A stretch of DNA of 64,000 nucleotides from DATHWB01 sp040880725 (GCA_040880725.1 JBBDHV010000059.1:1-64000), one strand, 5' to 3'; positions 43,237-52,305 are shown, counted from the stretch's first letter. The notes: generated from the sequence alone by a model not told the origin. Made by a program: numbers and translations.

Positions 43237-44378
43237 CCACCCGGCCGCTCGTCGTGCTCGGCGCGACCGGGTCGATCGGCCGCCAGACACTCGAGGTCGC
43301 AGCGGAGCGGGGACTCGAAGTCGCGGCGGTGGCTGCCAGACGACCCGGACCGGAATTGGCGGAGATCGCGGCAAAGCTGCCCGATGCGGTGGTGGTCGCC
43401 ACCGGAGGATCCCGCGACGAACGAACGTGGTTCCGCTCCCAGGTGGCGAACGATGTCCGGTGGGGGACCGACGCCCTGCTCGAAGTCTCGGGCCGTGCCG
43501 ACTCGGTCGTCGTCAACGGCCTGGTCGGGTCCGCGGGGCTCCGGCCGACGATGGCAGCTCTCGAAGCCGGTAATCGAGTGGCACTCGCGAACAAGGAGAG
43601 TCTCGTCGCCGCCGGGCCGCTCGTGACGGCCACCGCCGCGAGGACCGGCGGCGAGATCATTCCCGTGGATTCCGAGCATTCTGCGCTGTTTCAGCTCGTC
43701 GCGGGCGCGTCGCCAGCCGAGGTCGAGTCGCTGGTCCTCACGGCCAGCGGCGGACCGTTTCGCGGCTGGAAGGCCGAACAGTTGGCGGACGTCACCCCCG
43801 CGCAGGCGCTCGCGCACCCCACATGGGACATGGGGCGGCGAATCTCCGTCGACTCGGCCACGCTTGCGAACAAGGGCCTGGAGGTGATCGAAGCCCACGT
43901 GCTCTTCGGGATTGCATACGAGCGGATCGACGTCGTGGTCCATCCCCAAAGTCTCGTCCATTCACTCATCCGCCTCACCGACGGCTCCTTCATCGCGCAC
44001 GTCGGTGCGGCAGACATGCGCATCCCCATCGCATACGCCATCACGCACCCGGAGCGGGTCGCGTCGTCGGTGGGTTTCGACCTCGCAGGAACCAACCTCG
44101 AGTTTCACCCAGTCGACCGGGCGACGTTCCGGGCGCTCGATCTGGCATACGAATCCGGCTCGCGCGGCGGCCTCGCACCGTGCGTGTTCAACGCTGCGGA
44201 CGAAATCGCCGTGCAGGCGTTTCTGGACGGGCGGCTCGGATTCATGGGAATCGCCGAACTCATCGAACGGACGATCGAGGCCACGCCCGCGGGCCAACCC
44301 GAGTCCATCGACCACGTGCTCGAGGTCGATGCCGAAGCCAGGGCGACGGCGGCGGCGCTGGTTGCGGGAGCCTGCTGA
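43233..44378 (+). CDS. dxr: 1-deoxy-D-xylulose-5-phosphate reductoisomerase
   Basis: 381 residues. It makes MEP with NADPH, the committed step of non-mevalonate isoprenoid synthesis. Motifs: NADPH loop VVLGATGSIGRQTLEV, VALANKESLVAAG, metal site VDSEHSALFQ, and TLANKGLEVIEAHVLFG. GTG start at 43233 overlaps the cdsA stop; the long open frame upstream is inside cdsA. ispG, a later step of the same pathway, is two genes on. Confidence 0.96.
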   Translation: MTTRPLVVLGATGSIGRQTLEVAAERGLEVAAVAARRPGPELAEIAAKLPDAVVVATGGSRDERTWFRSQVANDVRWGTDALLEVSGRADSVVVNGLVGSAGLRPTMAALEAGNRVALANKESLVAAGPLVTATAARTGGEIIPVDSEHSALFQLVAGASPAEVESLVLTASGGPFRGWKAEQLADVTPAQALAHPTWDMGRRISVDSATLANKGLEVIEAHVLFGIAYERIDVVVHPQSLVHSLIRLTDGSFIAHVGAADMRIPIAYAITHPERVASSVGFDLAGTNLEFHPVDRATFRALDLAYESGSRGGLAPCVFNAADEIAVQAFLDGRLGFMGIAELIERTIEATPAGQPESIDHVLEVDAEARATAAALVAGAC

Positions 44379-44405
44379 GACCGTCGATTAGCTGCCTGTG
44401 GCGGG

Positions 44406-44442
44406 TAGCCTGAGCATCTCCATGTCACCTGTCTGCCCATGA
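44406..44442 (+). promoter_or_regulatory. TAGCCT box and six-codon upstream ORF before rseP
   Basis: TAGCCT (44406-44411) is followed after 10 nt by an ATG (44422) opening a six-residue frame MSPVCP whose TGA (44440-44442) overlaps the rseP ATG (ATGA). rseP itself has no Shine-Dalgarno sequence, so it may depend on ribosomes that finish this mini-ORF. Confidence 0.4.
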
Positions 44443-45569
44443 TCGGCGGTATCGCCGCGCTCGTCGCCCTCGTCGGCTTCATCGTCGCGCACGAAGCCGG
44501 TCACTATTTCGCCGCCAAGGCGACAGGCATGAAGGTGACGGAGTTCTTCATTGGCTTCGGCCCCCGCATCTGGTCCTTCCGCCGTGGAGAGACCGAGTAC
44601 GGCATCAAGCCGATTCCGTTCGGGGCGTACGTCAAGATCGTCGGGATGAACGCCCTCGAGGATGTCCCCCCCGAGGAGGAGCACAGGACGTATCGGTCCA
44701 AGCCGTTCTGGGCGAAGTCTTTTGCCGTGCTCTCCGGCGTGGCCGCCAACTTCCTGATCGCCCTCCTCATCTTCGCCACCGTCGCGATGATCGAGGGCAA
44801 GCCGGTGATCGTCGACGGTGAACCCGTCGTGTCCACCGAGGTCTCCACCGTGGTGGAGAGCGACGACGCGGGTGCGCCGACGGCAGCAGCCCAAGCGGGC
44901 CTGGTGTCCGGCGATGTCATCGTCGGAGTCGGCGGCGAGCGAGTCGACGACTGGGAGGAACTGCGGACCATCATCGAAGGCATCGCCGGCGAGACGGTGA
45001 CGCTCGACGTGCTTCGAGACGGCGCGGAGGTCCAGCTCACCACCACGATGGGCTCCCGCGTCGATCCGGAGACCGGCGAGACGGCGGGATTCCTCGGTTT
45101 CTCCCCCGCGGTCGCCACCGAGGACATTTCGGTGTTCGAGGCGGGCTGGATCGGGGCGCGGCAGATCGGGGTCGCAGTCGATTTCACGTTCGAGTCGTTC
45201 GGCCGGATCCTTCGCTTCGACTCTCTCGGTCAGCTCTTCGGGGGGATCACCGGTGGCGAGATCGATCCGGAGATCCGACCGGTGAGTCCCATTGGCATCG
45301 TTCAGATCGGGAGCCAGAGCGCCGAGTTCGGGGTCATGAACCTCGTCCTGCTCATGGCGTTCGTAAATGTGATCCTGGGCACGCTCAATGCGTTGCCGCT
45401 CTATCCCCTCGACGGTGGGCACTTCGCGGTTGCCCTCTACGAGAAGCTCACCGGGAGGACAGCCGACATTCGCAAGCTCGTTCCCGTCGCGCTGACTGTG
45501 ATCGGCGTCATCGGCGTGATCGGTCTGCTTGCCATCGTGCTCGACATCGTCAACCCGATCGATCTCTGA
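44439..45569 (+). CDS. rseP: Site-2 protease RseP/Rip1-like
   Basis: 376 residues. A membrane metalloprotease that cuts transmembrane anti-sigma factors or signal remnants. The zinc motif HEAGH is at residues 18-22, the second motif LYPLDGGHF near 322, and a single PDZ domain is at about 120-200 (AAAQAGLVSGDVIVGVGGER). Four membrane segments. The dxr-rseP-ispG order is the actinobacterial standard. Translation is probably coupled to an upstream mini-ORF. Confidence 0.93.
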   Translation: MIGGIAALVALVGFIVAHEAGHYFAAKATGMKVTEFFIGFGPRIWSFRRGETEYGIKPIPFGAYVKIVGMNALEDVPPEEEHRTYRSKPFWAKSFAVLSGVAANFLIALLIFATVAMIEGKPVIVDGEPVVSTEVSTVVESDDAGAPTAAAQAGLVSGDVIVGVGGERVDDWEELRTIIEGIAGETVTLDVLRDGAEVQLTTTMGSRVDPETGETAGFLGFSPAVATEDISVFEAGWIGARQIGVAVDFTFESFGRILRFDSLGQLFGGITGGEIDPEIRPVSPIGIVQIGSQSAEFGVMNLVLLMAFVNVILGTLNALPLYPLDGGHFAVALYEKLTGRTADIRKLVPVALTVIGVIGVIGLLAIVLDIVNPIDL

Positions 45570-45590
45570 TCGGCGTGGCGAGGATTTAGT

Positions 45591-46808
45591 GTGGCACCCG
45601 TGATCGAACGCAGAGACACTCGACAGTTGCACGTGGGCGCGGTCGCCGTGGGTGGTGGCGCCCCGGTGTCGGTGCAGTCCATGACCACGACGAAGACCGC
45701 CGATGTCGACGGCACCCTGCAGCAGGTCTACGCCCTCGCTGCCAACGGGGCGGACATCGTCCGGATCACGTGTAACGACGTCGATGCCGCCATCGCGCTC
45801 GCCGAGATCGTGCCACGGTCACCCGTTCCCATCATCGCCGACATCCATTTCCAGTACCGCCTGGCTCTCGCCGCACTGGAAGCCGGCGTCGACGGACTGC
45901 GTCTCAATCCGGGAAACATCCGCAAGGAAGACCAGATCAAGGTCGTTGCCAGGGAAGCCAAGGATCGCGGCAAGCCGATCCGCGTCGGAGTCAACGCAGG
46001 GTCGCTCGACAGGGACATCGAGGAGCAGTACGGGGGAGCGACCCCAGAAGCGCTGGTCGCGTCGGCACAGCGGGAGATCCGGTTCCTCGAGGATGTGGAT
46101 TTCTACGACATCAAGATCTCGGTGAAGCATTCCAACGTGCCAACGATGGTCGCGTCGTATCGCCTCCTCGCCGACACGGTGGACTATCCGCTCCATCTGG
46201 GGGTCACCGAGGCCGGTCCGCTGCCGGGCGGGCTCATCAAGTCCGTGGCAGGAATCGGCACGCTGCTGAACGAGGGCATCGGCGACACGATCCGATTCTC
46301 ACTCACCGCAGATCCGGTGGAGGAGGCCAAGGCCGGCCGCCAGCTCCTCGAGTATCTCGGCTTGCGGGAACGCAAGGGTGTCGATCTGATCGCCTGCCCG
46401 TCCTGCGGCCGGGCGGAGGTCGATGTGATCGAGGTCGCCACCAGGGCCCAGGCTGCGCTGGAAGAGGCGAACCTCCCGATCCAGGTGGCCGTGATGGGCT
46501 GTGTCGTGAACGGTCCTGGTGAGGCCAGTTCGGCGGATATCGGGATTGCCGCCGGTCGGGGCCGGGGCCATCTCTTCATCCGCGGGCAGGTGGTGCGGGT
46601 GGTTCCGGAAGCCGAGATGGTCGATGCCCTGTTGGACGAGGCGCGCAAGCTCGTTGCGGAGGGCGTCGACGCCCGGCTGGCCGCCGCGGACGCCAATGCC
46701 GCCGCGATCACCGAAGCCGAGCGCACCCAACTGGTCGAGATCCAGGGCGACGCCAACCGCACCGAAGATCGCAAGCGCCGAGTCACCGAAGTCGCCGACC
46801 GCTCCTGA
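45591..46808 (+). CDS. ispG: 4-hydroxy-3-methylbut-2-enyl diphosphate synthase
   Basis: 405 residues. The [4Fe-4S] enzyme that turns MEcPP into HMBPP. N-terminal barrel: VSVQSMTTTKTADVDGTLQQ, IIADIHFQYRLAL, GLRLNPGNI. Cluster ligands: LIACPSCGRAE and VMGCVVNGPGEA. The last 45 residues are an Ala/Glu-rich tail beyond the conserved core. GTG start with GAGGA about 7 nt before. Repeat units follow the stop. Confidence 0.95.
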   Translation: MAPVIERRDTRQLHVGAVAVGGGAPVSVQSMTTTKTADVDGTLQQVYALAANGADIVRITCNDVDAAIALAEIVPRSPVPIIADIHFQYRLALAALEAGVDGLRLNPGNIRKEDQIKVVAREAKDRGKPIRVGVNAGSLDRDIEEQYGGATPEALVASAQREIRFLEDVDFYDIKISVKHSNVPTMVASYRLLADTVDYPLHLGVTEAGPLPGGLIKSVAGIGTLLNEGIGDTIRFSLTADPVEEAKAGRQLLEYLGLRERKGVDLIACPSCGRAEVDVIEVATRAQAALEEANLPIQVAVMGCVVNGPGEASSADIGIAAGRGRGHLFIRGQVVRVVPEAEMVDALLDEARKLVAEGVDARLAAADANAAAITEAERTQLVEIQGDANRTEDRKRRVTEVADRS

Positions 46809-46810
46809 AC

Positions 46811-46893
46811 CGTGGGCCCGAGACGACACTGGGTGTAGTCCCGAACCCAGGGTTCGTGACGACACTGGGTGTAGTTCCGAGCCCTCGGTTCCG
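46811..46893. repeat. Intergenic palindromic repeats, ispG/deaminase junction
   Basis: Two copies of the 19-mer at 46822-46840 and 46858-46876 (36-bp period; GACGACACTGGGTGTAGTY), separated by the perfect palindrome GAACCCAGGGTTC at 46843-46855. The same units are at 37403-37533. The repeats fill the whole convergent gap and may end both transcripts. Confidence 0.8.
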
Positions 46894-46897
46894 GCGA

Positions 46898-47917
46898 TCA
46901 GGTGGTGGAGAGCTGATCGATCTCGTCGAGGAGCGACTGTTTCCGGGATGCCGGCAGGAATGACGCCTCGATCGAGTTGCGGGCGAGGCCGACCAACTCC
47001 TCGGGGCCGAACCCGAGACCTTCGACGAGAGCCCGGTAGTTGTCGGCGATGTAGCCGCCGAAGTACGCCGGGTCGTCGGAGTTGACGCAGACCAGCAGAC
47101 CTTCGTCCATCAGAGTCCGCATCGGGTGCTCGCCCATCGAACCGACCACCCGCAACCGCAGGTTGCTCAGCGGGCACACCGTCAGCGGGATTCGCTCTGC
47201 TCTGAGCCGCTCGACGAGTGCGGGATCCGCCAGGCATCGCACACCGTGGTCGATGCGTTCGGCTCCCAGCACGTCGAGGGCGCTCCGGATGTACGCGGCG
47301 GGTCCTTCCTCCCCGGCATGCGCGACCGCCCGCAGCCCGTGTTCCCGGGCGATCCGGTACGCCTCGGCGTACGGCTCGGGCGGGCGGTCCCGCTCGCTCG
47401 AATCGAGCCCCACCGCGATCACATCCTCGAGGTGATCGACAGCTGCGGCCATCGTGGCGACCGCATCGTCACCGGAGAGGTGGCGGACGAAACACATGAT
47501 CAGTGCCGCAGTGAGGCCGAGTTCTCGTTCGCTCCGGCGAATGGCCCGGCGGAAACCCTCCATGAAGACCTCGAAGCCGACGCCGCGGTGCGTGTGGGTC
47601 TGCGGATCGAAGAAGACCTCGGCGTGACGAACTCCGTCTGCGGCTGCTCGCTGCAGGTACGCCCACATGAGGTCGTCGAAGTCCTCGGAAGTCACGAGTG
47701 CGGCCGCGCCCATGTAGTACACGTCGAGGAACGACTGGAGGTCGGTGAACTGGTAGGCGGCTGTCACCTGGTCCAGCGTCGACCAAGGAAGCACCACGCC
47801 GTTTCGCTTCGCCAGATCGAACATCATCTCCGGCTCCAGAGTCCCTTCGATGTGGACATGCAGCTCAGCTTTGGGGAGATCGAGAATCAGTCGGTCGAGG
47901 GTGGGATCGATCGGCAT
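46898..47917 (-). CDS. Adenine/adenosine deaminase
   Basis: 339 residues of the metal-dependent adenosine deaminase family. Zinc ligands and catalytic residues: KAELHVHIEGT, AHAGEEG, ERIDHGVRC and NSDDPAYFGGY. The last motif is, to my knowledge, that of adenine deaminases (yeast Aah1, Pseudomonas PA0148 type) rather than classical adenosine deaminase, so adenine to hypoxanthine is the likelier reaction. ATG 47917 is preceded by TAGCGT 8 nt upstream. It follows coaE by 11 nt. Upstream in-frame codons overlap coaE and are rejected. Confidence 0.88.
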   Translation of the reverse strand: MPIDPTLDRLILDLPKAELHVHIEGTLEPEMMFDLAKRNGVVLPWSTLDQVTAAYQFTDLQSFLDVYYMGAAALVTSEDFDDLMWAYLQRAAADGVRHAEVFFDPQTHTHRGVGFEVFMEGFRRAIRRSERELGLTAALIMCFVRHLSGDDAVATMAAAVDHLEDVIAVGLDSSERDRPPEPYAEAYRIAREHGLRAVAHAGEEGPAAYIRSALDVLGAERIDHGVRCLADPALVERLRAERIPLTVCPLSNLRLRVVGSMGEHPMRTLMDEGLLVCVNSDDPAYFGGYIADNYRALVEGLGFGPEELVGLARNSIEASFLPASRKQSLLDEIDQLSTT

Positions 47918-47928
47918 GAGCGGGGACG

Positions 47929-48516
47929 CTACCTGCTGTCCTGGATCACCTGCTCCCAAAGGCGGTGAACACGTTCGGCGACCTGGTCGCGCGTACCGCT
48001 GGTCGAAATGACCCAGCGACCCCGAGCCCGCCAGCCGTCACGGCTCGGCTGGGATGCCATCCGCCGATCGACGTCCTCGGGTTCCATCCCGCGGTCGATC
48101 AGGCGTTGCCTGCGCTCGTCGGTCGGGAGGTCCGCCACGACCGTCTGGAGCCACCCGGCACCGACGAGATCCTTGGGCACCGAGATCTCGACGACCACCA
48201 CGCGGTCGCCGGCGTCATCGATCCGTCGACCGATCCCGGCACCGATGGCCGGATGGGTGATCGCCTCGAGCTCGTGGAGTTCGTCCGGATCGGCAAACAC
48301 GATCCCGCCCAATGCAGCCCGGTCGATGAGGCCGTCGTCGGTGACAACCTGGGGCCACCGCTCGGCGACAGCGTCGAAGGTGGTACCGCCGGGTTCGAGC
48401 ACGGCGTGGCCGATGCGATCGGCGTCGATCGTCACGGCTCCCAGTTCCTCGAGGGTTCTGCGAATCGTGCTCTTGCCCGATCCGATGCCCCCTGTGACCA
48501 CCCACACGACTGCCAT
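47929..48516 (-). CDS. coaE: Dephospho-CoA kinase
   Basis: 195 residues. Last step of CoA synthesis. P-loop TGGIGSGKSTIRRTLEELGA, DADRIGHAVLEPGG, and the lid-region motif LPTDERRQRLIDRGMEPEDV with RMASQPSRD. Minus-strand TACCGT (48525-48530) lies 8 nt before the ATG. Divergent from proS. Confidence 0.94.
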   Translation of the reverse strand: MAVVWVVTGGIGSGKSTIRRTLEELGAVTIDADRIGHAVLEPGGTTFDAVAERWPQVVTDDGLIDRAALGGIVFADPDELHELEAITHPAIGAGIGRRIDDAGDRVVVVEISVPKDLVGAGWLQTVVADLPTDERRQRLIDRGMEPEDVDRRMASQPSRDGWRARGRWVISTSGTRDQVAERVHRLWEQVIQDSR

Positions 48517-48524
48517 GGGGAGAA

Positions 48525-48559
48525 ACGGTACCTGGCCGGCATGGCGGCCCGTCTACCCT
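48525..48559. promoter_or_regulatory. Divergent short-leader promoters (coaE / proS)
   Basis: Minus-strand TACCGT (48525-48530) is 8 nt from the coaE ATG. Plus-strand TACCCT (48554-48559) is 10 nt from the proS ATG at 48570. Confidence 0.4.
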
Positions 48560-48569
48560 CCGAGGCCTC

Positions 48570-50282
48570 ATGCGTTGGTCCCAGGCACACATTCCCACCC
48601 TCAGAGACGATCCGGCCGAAGCCGAAGCCGTGAGCCACAAACTGCTGGTGCGGGGTGGCTTCATCCGGCAGCTGTCCTCGGGGCACTACTCGATGCTTCC
48701 GATCGGCCAGCGGGTCCGAGCGAACATCGACCGGGTCATTCGTGAGGAGATGGATGCAATCGGTGGCCAACAGTTCCACCTCCCCGCCCTGCATCCGGCC
48801 GAGATCTGGAAGAAGTCCGGCCGCTGGGAGCAGATGGGCGACGAGATGTTCCGCCTGGTCGACCGCAAAGGCGCGGACAACGCCCTCGGGATGACGCACG
48901 AAGAGGTCTTCGCCATGCTTGCCTCCGAGCTCACCTCGTACCGGCAGCTACCGCAGATCTGGTACCAGATCCAGACGAAGTTCCGTGATGAGCCCCGTCC
49001 CAAGTCAGGTGTGCTGCGGGTCCGGGAATTCACGATGAAGGACTCGTATTCGTTGGACATCGACGCGGCCGGACTGGATGCGTCGTTCGCCCGGCATCGG
49101 GACGCCTACGTCCGGATATTCGCGCGGTTCGGCATGAACGCGGTGGCCGTGGAAGCGTCGTCGGGGATCATGGGCGGGTCCGAGTCCACCGAGTTCATGG
49201 TGGCCAGCCCGGCGGGGGAGGACTGGATCGTCACCTGCGACAGCTGTGACTACGCCGCCAACGTCGAGCGAGCGCGCTCGAGGGTGACGGACGTATCCGA
49301 CCCTGACGCAGTGGCCGAGCCAAGCCGGTTCGCCACCCCTGGCATCCGCACGATTCGAGCCCTCGCCGACGGTTTCGCCGACATTGCTCCGCCGGAGCGT
49401 CAGATCAAAACGCTGGTGTACTCGCTCGACGGGGTGCTCACGCTGGTGCTCATGCGAGGCGACCACGATCTGCAAGAACAGAAGTTGGTCGACGTCACGA
49501 AGACCGTCGACATCCGACCCGCGACACCCGAAGAAATCGTGTCCCTGCTGGGAGCACACCCGGGCAGTCTCGGTTCGGTGGGTGTGACCGGAACCGAGAT
49601 CATCGCCGATGAGTCGCTCCGAGGGCGGAGAGGACTCGTCACGGGAGCGAACGAAGACGACTGGCATCTTCGGGATGTCGATGTCGAACGAGATATCGCT
49701 GTCACCCGATGGGAGGACCTCAGAGCCGTCCGCTCCGGTGAGCCATGCGAGGTCGACGGCGGTCGTCTCGACCTGTGGAAGGGTGTCGAGGTGGGACACA
49801 TCTTCAAGCTCGGAACCAAGTACTCCGAGGCGATGGACGCCTACGTCCAGGACGAGGACGGCAATTCCCATCCGATCATCATGGGTTCGTACGGCATTGG
49901 GGTGGAACGTTCGATGGCGACGATCGTCGAAGGTTCCCACGACGAGCGGGGAATCATCTGGCCTCCTGGGATCGGGCCGTGGGATGTGGTGATCACCACC
50001 CTCAGGGCCGACGACCCGGCCGTGCAGCAGGCGGCAGAGGAGCTCTACGGCGAGTTGAGGGACGCCGGTGTTGCCGTGATCTACGACGACCGGGCGGAGC
50101 GTCCCGGTGTGAAGTTCGCGGACGCCGAACTCGTCGGGATGCCGTTTCGGATCACGATCGGACCGCGGGGAGTCGAGTCGCAGACTGCGGAGTTCACGCC
50201 CCGGGCAACCATGGAGACCGAAGAGGTCGCCTTCGGCGATTGTCTCACGGTGGTCCGTGATCGACTCGGGATCAGTCGCTGA
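48570..50282 (+). CDS. proS: Prolyl-tRNA synthetase (bacterial type)
   Basis: 570 residues, the length of ProRS with the editing insertion. Class II motif 2 region: TKFRDEPRPKSGVLRVREFT; motif 3: SYGIGVERSMATIVE. The INS editing domain lies between about 225 and 380. A CDSCDYAAN pair of cysteines precedes it. The C-terminal anticodon-binding domain starts GPWDVVITTLRA. It converges with fdhD, overlapping by 11 nt. Confidence 0.96.
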   Translation: MRWSQAHIPTLRDDPAEAEAVSHKLLVRGGFIRQLSSGHYSMLPIGQRVRANIDRVIREEMDAIGGQQFHLPALHPAEIWKKSGRWEQMGDEMFRLVDRKGADNALGMTHEEVFAMLASELTSYRQLPQIWYQIQTKFRDEPRPKSGVLRVREFTMKDSYSLDIDAAGLDASFARHRDAYVRIFARFGMNAVAVEASSGIMGGSESTEFMVASPAGEDWIVTCDSCDYAANVERARSRVTDVSDPDAVAEPSRFATPGIRTIRALADGFADIAPPERQIKTLVYSLDGVLTLVLMRGDHDLQEQKLVDVTKTVDIRPATPEEIVSLLGAHPGSLGSVGVTGTEIIADESLRGRRGLVTGANEDDWHLRDVDVERDIAVTRWEDLRAVRSGEPCEVDGGRLDLWKGVEVGHIFKLGTKYSEAMDAYVQDEDGNSHPIIMGSYGIGVERSMATIVEGSHDERGIIWPPGIGPWDVVITTLRADDPAVQQAAEELYGELRDAGVAVIYDDRAERPGVKFADAELVGMPFRITIGPRGVESQTAEFTPRATMETEEVAFGDCLTVVRDRLGISR

Positions 50283-51057
50283 GGCGTTGGCGTCCCGCGT
50301 AGACCACGAACGAATCACCGCGCACGAAGCCCGCGAGCGTCAGCCCGACATCCTCCGCGAGTTCGATGGCCAGCGACGAGGCTGCGGACACACCGACGAC
50401 GAACGGGATGCCCGCCACTGCCGCCTTCTGGGCGATCTCGAAGCTGATGCGGCCCGAGACGACGAGGATCACCTCGCCGAGCGGCCATGTCTCCCGCGCC
50501 AGCATGCCGATCGCCTTGTCGGTCGCGTTGTGCCGGCCGACGTCTTCGGCTGACGACAGGATGTTGCCGTTCGCGTCGAGAATCGCCACGCCGTGCAGCC
50601 CTCCCGTTGCATCGAAGAGCTGCTGGGTTCCTCGCAGACGATCGATCATCGGCGGGAGCGAACTCCGAGCGAGCACGGGCCCGGCGGGGAGGGGGCGAGA
50701 TGCGATGCGGACCGCATCGATCGACGCCTTGCCGCACACTCCGCACGACGAAGTGGTGTAGGTGTTCCGGCGAAACTGCTCGGGGTCGACGGTGACACCA
50801 TCTGCGAGTTCGACGACGTAGCGGTCGCCATCGAGGCGGGTGATCCCCTGCAACTCTCGGGGGTCCACCAGGATGCCCTCGGTGAGGCAGAAGCCGGTCG
50901 CCAATTCCAGCTCCAAGCCCGGGGTCCGCATGAGGACCGCGATCGGGGTCCTCCCGAGCCGCATCTCGAACGGAGACTCGGCGGCCACCCGATCTCGGGT
51001 GACTTCCTGAATCGCTCCCTCGTATCGCACCACCTCGACTTCGGTGAATCCGTCCAT
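50272..51057 (-). CDS. fdhD: Formate dehydrogenase accessory sulfurtransferase FdhD
   Basis: 261 residues. FdhD passes sulfur from IscS to the molybdenum cofactor of formate dehydrogenase. The persulfide-carrying motif is SSCGVCGKASID; others are ATGFCLTEGI, SAEDVGRHNATDKAIG and SGRISFEIAQKA. ATG 51057 has TAGCCT 7 nt upstream (leaderless). The open frame continues upstream but is not conserved. No formate dehydrogenase gene is in the window. Confidence 0.94.
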   Translation of the reverse strand: MDGFTEVEVVRYEGAIQEVTRDRVAAESPFEMRLGRTPIAVLMRTPGLELELATGFCLTEGILVDPRELQGITRLDGDRYVVELADGVTVDPEQFRRNTYTTSSCGVCGKASIDAVRIASRPLPAGPVLARSSLPPMIDRLRGTQQLFDATGGLHGVAILDANGNILSSAEDVGRHNATDKAIGMLARETWPLGEVILVVSGRISFEIAQKAAVAGIPFVVGVSAASSLAIELAEDVGLTLAGFVRGDSFVVYAGRQRLSD

Positions 51058-51064
51058 GAGGCCA

Positions 51065-51070
51065 AGGCTA
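51065..51070 (-). promoter_or_regulatory. -10 box TAGCCT, leaderless promoter for fdhD
   Basis: On the minus strand TAGCCT, 7 nt, ATG at 51057. Confidence 0.55.
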
Positions 51071-51120
51071 CGGGCTCGGACGATCCTCCTACGATTCGAC
51101 CAACCCCGACAGGAGAACCG

Positions 51121-52197
51121 ATGCGCGCCCACAACTTCGGTGCAGGCCCCTGCACCCTCCCGGAAGACGTGCTCGCCGAAGCACGAGACGAGTTCCTCGA
51201 CTTCGCCGGCACCGGCATGTCGGTGGTGGAACTCAGCCATCGCTCCGCGGAGTATGAGCAACTTCACCAGCGCACCCTCGAACTCACCCGTTCAGTTTCG
51301 GGCGCACCGGATTCCTTTGACATCCTCTTCATCCAGGGTGGGGCAACCCTGCAGTTCTCGATGATTCCGATGAACCTCCTTGCGGAGGGCGAGCGGGCGG
51401 GGTACGTCGTATCCGGCACATGGGGGACGAAGGCGCTCGCCAACGCTCGTCCGTTCGGAGCGGTCTACGCCGCGTGGGACGGCAAGGACGTCGACTACGC
51501 CGAGATGCCGGGTGCCGACGATGTGCAAGTCGAGGCGGATTCCCGCTATCTGCACATCACCACCAACGAGACGATCGGCGGGATTCGGATGGTCGAGTTC
51601 CCGAAAACCGATGTGCCGCTCGTCGGCGACATGTCCTCGGAGTATCTGGCGCGCCCGATCGACTGGGAGCGCTACGACCTGGTGTACGGGGGCGTCCAGA
51701 AGAATCTCGCCCCGGCGGGCATGGCGGTGGTGTTCGTGCGCAAGACCGCGCTCGGGTCCGGCGGCCGGGACCTCGGCGACTACCTGAGCTACGGCTTTCA
51801 CGCCGAGTCCGACTCGCTGGGCAACACCCCTCCGATGTTTCCGATCTACATCATGGAGAAGGTGCTCTCCAGGATCGACGCACGCGGCGGCGTCGACACG
51901 CTCGAACGGGAGTCGGCGGACAAGGCGGCGGTGCTCTACGAGGCGATCGACGGTTCCGAGGGCTTCTACCGAAATCCGGTGAATGTCCGGGATCGCAGCC
52001 ACATGAATGTTGTCTTCCGGCTCCCGTCGATCGAGCTCGAGTCGCGGTTCGTGGCCGAGGCGACCGCGGCAGGTCTGATCGGCCTGAAGGGCCATCGCAG
52101 CGTGGGCGGTCTGCGGGCGAGCCTCTATGCCGCGTTGTCGCTCGACAGCGTTCACACTCTCGTCGAATTCATGCGCGATTTCCGCTCCAGCGCCTGA
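51121..52197 (+). CDS. serC: Phosphoserine aminotransferase
   Basis: 358 residues. It makes phosphoserine from phosphohydroxypyruvate with glutamate and PLP. Motifs: AHNFGAGPCTLPEDVL, FIQGGATLQFSMIPMNLL, GDMSSEYLARPIDW, and the PLP lysine K194 in YGGVQKNLAPAG. HRSVGGLRASLYAAL is at the C-terminus. AGGAGA lies just before ATG 51121; upstream open codons are antisense to fdhD. The stop is followed directly by repeat units. Confidence 0.96.
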   Translation: MRAHNFGAGPCTLPEDVLAEARDEFLDFAGTGMSVVELSHRSAEYEQLHQRTLELTRSVSGAPDSFDILFIQGGATLQFSMIPMNLLAEGERAGYVVSGTWGTKALANARPFGAVYAAWDGKDVDYAEMPGADDVQVEADSRYLHITTNETIGGIRMVEFPKTDVPLVGDMSSEYLARPIDWERYDLVYGGVQKNLAPAGMAVVFVRKTALGSGGRDLGDYLSYGFHAESDSLGNTPPMFPIYIMEKVLSRIDARGGVDTLERESADKAAVLYEAIDGSEGFYRNPVNVRDRSHMNVVFRLPSIELESRFVAEATAAGLIGLKGHRSVGGLRASLYAALSLDSVHTLVEFMRDFRSSA

Positions 52198-52305
52198 ACC
52201 CTGGGCTCCCGGGCACCCTATGTGTCCCCGGGAACCCTGGGTTCGCCAGGCGCCTGCGGCGTCCTGCGGGCCCAGGGTGCGCCCCAAAACCCAGGGTTTG
52301 CGGCG
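52196..52305. repeat. Intergenic palindromic repeats, serC-rimP gap
   Basis: Contains AACCCTGGGTT (52233-52243) and AAACCCAGGGTTT (52287-52299), plus CCCTGGGTTCGCCAGGC shared with 11482-11498. Same family as the elements at 11472, 37398 and 46811. It lies before the rimP promoter and may insulate it from serC. Confidence 0.75.

Noticed and set aside
41521..43374. 617-codon minus-strand frame opposite frr, cdsA and dxr
   Set aside because: Charged, repetitive antisense translation with no motif; three real genes on the other strand.
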